Assembly (NCBI RefSeq): GCF_905221025.1
Contig: NZ_CAJNBL010000044.1
Location: 62,001 to 126,000 of the forward strand
Direction: 5' to 3'
Length of the DNA stretch: 64,000 nucleotides
Source: Candidatus Nitrotoga fabula
Lineage (GTDB): Bacteria > Pseudomonadota > Gammaproteobacteria > Burkholderiales > Gallionellaceae
The notes below the pieces were generated by a model. The model saw only the letters and a program-made list of their open reading frames with translations. It was not told the origin of the DNA and ran no database searches. A program made the position numbers and the translations under genes. Below, piece by piece: positions 60,843 through 64,000 of the stretch (within the stretch, counting starts at the first letter, position 1; every line of letters starts with the position of its first letter).

Positions 60843-61814
60843 TTACTTCTCAATGGTCACAGGCCAGTTTTCCAATTTCATACCCAAGGAAAGTCCATGT
60901 TCGGCCAGAACCTGTTTAATTTCATTCAATGATTTACGTCCTAGGTTCGGAGTACGCAATAAATCATTTTCGGTATTCTGTATCAGATCACCTACATAAT
61001 GAATGCTTTGCGCTTTCAGACAATTTGAGGAGCGTGGGGTCAGCTCAAGATCGTCTACCGGACGCAACAACAGGGGATCAACCTTGGGTGTCTGCGGCTT
61101 TTCAACCGGCTCAGGAGTGCCTTCCAATGCCGCAAATACTGAAAATTGATCTACTAATATTTTAGCAGCATACCGTACTGCCTCTTCTGGATCTATGGCC
61201 CCGTTCGTTTCAATTTCCATGATAAGCTTGTCCAGATCCGTCCGCTGCTCAACACGGGCACTTTCAACCTGATAACTAACTTTGTTCACCGGGCTAAATG
61301 AGGCATCCAGGGCAATATGTCCCACAGACCGTGTTTCTGTAGCAGGCTGTCGGGATAAAGCGGATACATATCCGCGCCCCTGTTCAATCTTTATTTCAAG
61401 ATCCAGATTACCACCTGCAGTCAGGTGGGCAATAACGTGGTTCGGATTAATTACTTCAGTGTCTGCATCTACAATGAAATCACCAGCTGTAACTACGCCT
61501 ACACCTTCCTTCTTAAGAAATAATGTAGCTGATCTGGCATTATGCAGCTTAATTACGACACCTTTAAGGTTTAATAAAATTTCTACTACATCTTCCTGCA
61601 CACCATCCAGCGAAGAATATTCATGCAGTACATTTGCAATCCTGACTTCTGTTGGAGCATAACCATGCATGGACGACAATAAAATTCGGCGTAGAGCATT
61701 TCCCAGCGTATGGCCATAACCGCGCTCAAATGGCTCCATGACAATCTTTGCCTGTCTGGCTGAAATTTTCTGCACTTCAATAATGCGTGGTTTCAGAAAA
61801 TCATTATTATGCAT
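60843..61814 (-). CDS. rpoA: RNA polymerase alpha subunit
   Basis: 323 residues. Dimerisation domain with [20 protein letters not shown] and [20 protein letters not shown]; flexible linker; C-terminal domain with [20 protein letters not shown] and [19 protein letters not shown], used to bind UP elements and activators. Lies between rpsD and rplQ as usual. Confidence 0.99.
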   Translation of the reverse strand: MHNNDFLKPRIIEVQKISARQAKIVMEPFERGYGHTLGNALRRILLSSMHGYAPTEVRIANVLHEYSSLDGVQEDVVEILLNLKGVVIKLHNARSATLFLKKEGVGVVTAGDFIVDADTEVINPNHVIAHLTAGGNLDLEIKIEQGRGYVSALSRQPATETRSVGHIALDASFSPVNKVSYQVESARVEQRTDLDKLIMEIETNGAIDPEEAVRYAAKILVDQFSVFAALEGTPEPVEKPQTPKVDPLLLRPVDDLELTPRSSNCLKAQSIHYVGDLIQNTENDLLRTPNLGRKSLNEIKQVLAEHGLSLGMKLENWPVTIEK

Positions 61815-61831
61815 ATCCTACTCCGCATTAA

Positions 61832-62461
61832 TTACTTGGAATACAACTCGACGATGAGGTGTTCATTAATCGATGCAGGCAATTCTGAACGTTGGGGCTT
61901 GGATTTGTATACCCCTTTCATAGCTTTTGTATCTACTTCTACCCATTCAGGGAAACCCCGCTGCTGAGCTGCTTGCAGGGCAGCTTTGACACGGAGCTGC
62001 GCCTTGGAATGGTCTGCGACTTCCACCACATCACCTGCTCGAACCTGATATGAAGGGATATTCACTCGCTTACCATTTACAAGAATCGAATTATGACGAA
62101 CCACTTGACGGGCCTCACTACGGGAAATTCCGAATCCCATGCGATAAGACACATTATCCAAACGAGACTCAAGCAACTGCAGCAGGTTATCTCCGGTGAT
62201 ACCCCGCTGAACCTCAGCAGTACGATAAGTCAGGCGGAACTGACTTTCCAGCACACCATAAATACGACGTACCTTTTGCTTTTCACGAAGTTGACCACCA
62301 TAATCGGAAAGTCGTGCATTCTTTTTTTGGCCATGCTGACCAGGCGGATAGGCGCGACGTTCAACGGCGCATTTATCGGTAAAACACTTTTCGCCCTTCA
62401 GAAACAGCTTTTCGCCTTCGCGACGACACTGACGGCACTTTGGATCAAGATTTCTAGCCAA
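61832..62461 (-). CDS. rpsD: Ribosomal protein uS4
   Basis: 209 residues. N-terminus [20 protein letters not shown] keeps cysteines of the zinc-type S4 N-terminus (CRQC, and CFTDKC further on). S4 domain: [20 protein letters not shown] and [18 protein letters not shown]. Binds 16S rRNA early in assembly; in many bacteria it also represses this operon. Confidence 0.98.
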   Translation of the reverse strand: MARNLDPKCRQCRREGEKLFLKGEKCFTDKCAVERRAYPPGQHGQKKNARLSDYGGQLREKQKVRRIYGVLESQFRLTYRTAEVQRGITGDNLLQLLESRLDNVSYRMGFGISRSEARQVVRHNSILVNGKRVNIPSYQVRAGDVVEVADHSKAQLRVKAALQAAQQRGFPEWVEVDTKAMKGVYKSKPQRSELPASINEHLIVELYSK

Positions 62462-62476
62462 GGCTATCTCCTAAAA

Positions 62477-62866
62477 TTAGATACGACGCTTCTTTGGTGG
62501 ACGGCACCCGTTATGTGGAACCGGGGTAATGTCCGAAATACTGGTAATTTTAAAACCGGCGGCATTCAGCGCGCGCACTGCGGATTCACGGCCAGGACCT
62601 GGCCCTTTGATGCGAACTTCGAGGTTTTTTACTCCGCATTCTTGTGCTGATTTACCCGCATTTTCGCCGGCAATTTGCGCAGCAAATGGTGTGCTCTTAC
62701 GTGAACCCTTGAAACCATTACTGCCACTGGTGGACCATGCTAAAGCATTTCCCTGGCGGTCTGTGATCGTAACAATGGTATTGTTAAACGAAGCGTGAAC
62801 ATGGGCAATTCCTTCTGCTATGTTCTTTTTGACTTTCCTGCGCACCCGCGCATTTGTTTTAGCCAT
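62477..62866 (-). CDS. rpsK: Ribosomal protein uS11
   Basis: 129 residues; platform protein of the small subunit. [20 protein letters not shown] and [20 protein letters not shown] are conserved; the C-terminus ends [12 protein letters not shown]. Between rpsM and rpsD. Confidence 0.98.
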   Translation of the reverse strand: MAKTNARVRRKVKKNIAEGIAHVHASFNNTIVTITDRQGNALAWSTSGSNGFKGSRKSTPFAAQIAGENAGKSAQECGVKNLEVRIKGPGPGRESAVRALNAAGFKITSISDITPVPHNGCRPPKKRRI

Positions 62867-62886
62867 GTCTAATATCCTCTGGTATA

Positions 62887-63252
62887 TTACTTCTTGGCGC
62901 CGGCAACCGATTTACGCGGTCCTTTGCGTGTACGGGCATTGGTACGTGTGCGCTGGCCGCGCACCGGCAGTCCACGACGATGACGCAAACCGCGATAGCA
63001 GCCCAAGTCCATCAATCTCTTGATATTCATCGAGACCTCACGACGCAAGTCACCTTCTACGGTAAATTTCGCAACTTCATCACGCAATTTATCCATATCC
63101 GCATCAGCAAGATCCTTAATCTTTGTAGATGCATTCACACCAACTGCAGCGCATATTTCGCGTGCGCGAATACGTCCTATACCATAAATCGCAGTAAGTG
63201 CGATTACTGCATGTTGGTGATTTGGAATGTTTACCCCTGCAATACGAGCCAT
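62887..63252 (-). CDS. rpsM: Ribosomal protein uS13
   Basis: 121 residues. Starts [19 protein letters not shown]; helix-two-turn-helix in [17 protein letters not shown]; basic tail [20 protein letters not shown] contacts tRNA and the large subunit. First gene of the alpha operon proper, after rpmJ. Confidence 0.98.
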   Translation of the reverse strand: MARIAGVNIPNHQHAVIALTAIYGIGRIRAREICAAVGVNASTKIKDLADADMDKLRDEVAKFTVEGDLRREVSMNIKRLMDLGCYRGLRHRRGLPVRGQRTRTNARTRKGPRKSVAGAKK

Positions 63253-63315
63253 GCAGCTATCCTATCATTCAAAAAGGCATTGAAGAATTGCCAATTGTTG
63301 GTCAAAAACCGCCAT

Positions 63316-63432
63316 TTAACCTTGGCGTTGCTTGTGGCGTGCATCAGAACTGCATATGACACGAATCACACCATTACGCCGTATGATCTTGCAATTACGG
63401 CATACTTTCTTTACAGAAGCTTGAACTTTCAT
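63316..63432 (-). CDS. rpmJ: Ribosomal protein bL36
   Basis: 38 residues, starting [20 protein letters not shown] and ending DARHKQRQG. Zinc ligands follow the L36 pattern: Cys11, Cys14, Cys27 and a His at about 33, so this is the zinc-binding form. It has one residue more than the usual 37 (ICSSDARH where ICTDPRH is common). Lies between infA and rpsM as in most proteobacteria. Confidence 0.95.
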   Translation of the reverse strand: MKVQASVKKVCRNCKIIRRNGVIRVICSSDARHKQRQG

Positions 63433-63461
63433 TTTATTTCCTTTAGTACTCGATGTAAATT

Positions 63462-63680
63462 TTACTTGGCACGAAATGTAATGCGCCCTTTTGTCAAATC
63501 ATATGGAGTAAGCTCGACAGTTACCTTATCCCCTGGAAGAATACGGATATAATGCATCCGCATTTTTCCAGAGATATGCCCTAGAACAACGTGCCCATTT
63601 TCTAGTTTCACACGAAAAGTTGCATTGGGTAAAGATTCCAGCACCTCACCTTGCATTTGCATCGCATCTTCTTTACCCAT
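63462..63680 (-). CDS. infA: Translation initiation factor IF-1
   Basis: 72 residues, an OB-fold protein that occupies the A site during initiation. [19 protein letters not shown] and [20 protein letters not shown] are diagnostic. Its ATG overlaps the secY stop by one base (TGATG), so it is coupled to secY. infA placed between secY and rpmJ is typical of betaproteobacteria. Confidence 0.97.
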   Translation of the reverse strand: MGKEDAMQMQGEVLESLPNATFRVKLENGHVVLGHISGKMRMHYIRILPGDKVTVELTPYDLTKGRITFRAK

Positions 63681-64000
63681 CAGCGAATCAATCCACCCTT
63701 AAAATTAGCTTTTTTCAGCAAGCTCTCATACTGATGTGACATCAAGTAGGATTGTACCTGTGCCATAAAATCCATAGTGACCACAACCATAATCAATAAC
63801 GAAGTTCCTCCAAAATAAAAGGGAACATTCCATTTCACCACCAGAAATTCAGGCAACAAACAAACAAGAGTTACATAAACCGCACCGACCAGGGTCAGCC
63901 TCATCATAATATTTTCTATATATCGCGCTGTTTGATCGCCAGGGCGAATCCCCGGGAGAAAGGCTCCACTTTTTTTCAAATTTTCCGCCGTTTCCTTGGG
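63680..64000 (-). CDS. secY: SecY, protein translocase channel subunit (C-terminal part)
   Basis: The last 106 residues; the start lies beyond the window. The pattern [20 protein letters not shown] followed by [20 protein letters not shown] is the conserved SecY loop and penultimate helix region; [20 protein letters not shown] and the tail [16 protein letters not shown] close the protein. SecY forms the SecYEG pore. Confidence 0.97.
   Translation of the reverse strand, partial: PKETAENLKKSGAFLPGIRPGDQTARYIENIMMRLTLVGAVYVTLVCLLPEFLVVKWNVPFYFGGTSLLIMVVVTMDFMAQVQSYLMSHQYESLLKKANFKGGLIR

Noticed and set aside
1-64000. CRISPR arrays, rRNA operon, prophage or intact IS element
   Set aside because: No regularly spaced direct repeats, rRNA sequence, phage structural genes or full transposase were seen.

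Overview
The window looks like the chromosome of a betaproteobacterium, probably of the Nitrosomonadales and possibly Nitrosomonas-like. This rests on gene order: tolQRA-ybgC-ruvBAC-yebC, ychF-pth-rplY-prs-tRNA-Gln-ispE-lolB-TPR, panCB-dNK-folK-pcnB, hda-purMN, and ssb-MFS/uvrA. The genus is inference; no ammonia-oxidation gene is present. Most genes are on the minus strand.

Layout. 1-5545: tolA (cut by the window edge), tolR, tolQ, ybgC, then ruvB, ruvA, ruvC and yebC. A Fur-box-like promoter lies ahead of ybgC-tol. 5546-7659: an AT-rich, gene-poor island with a type I restriction (hsdR) remnant and a TIR-domain gene flanked by two integron attC-like sites, one of which contains the ychF stop codon. 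7660-14382: housekeeping block from ychF to a TPR lipoprotein, with tRNA-Gln(UUG). 14685-19286: GldA/F/G-like ABC system, a Pcm-type methyltransferase and a small anchored protein. 19492-24999: CzcCBA/Cus-type heavy-metal RND pump. 25347-29512: glycogen synthase and glucan phosphorylase. 29812-36951: M48 lipoprotein protease, Crp-family regulator, mutM, a frameshifted secreted subtilase with a translationally coupled propeptide-like lipoprotein, and a 119-bp inverted-repeat element. 36952-41806: pantothenate, nucleoside and folate genes and poly(A) polymerase. 41859-49978: FecCD/FecE-type importer, HAD phosphatase, hda, purM, purN, DUF3108 protein, rsmB-like gene and marC. 50162-53541: greB, then an anti-phage dCTP deaminase with a small downstream gene and an unannotated open frame upstream, next to ssb. 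53543-57803: MFS transporter and divergent uvrA. 58178-60364: two related secreted proteins and a small membrane protein of unknown role. 60447-64000: rplQ-rpoA-rpsD-rpsK-rpsM-rpmJ-infA-secY (secY cut by the window edge).

The strongest accessory signals are the attC-bounded TIR cassette (7609-7665 / 6858-7601 / 6783-6863), the dCTP deaminase locus (50853-53018), the subtilase/propeptide pair with an A7 frameshift (33187-36228), and the secreted-protein family at 58178-60364. All similarity statements come from reading motifs by eye; no database search was run.
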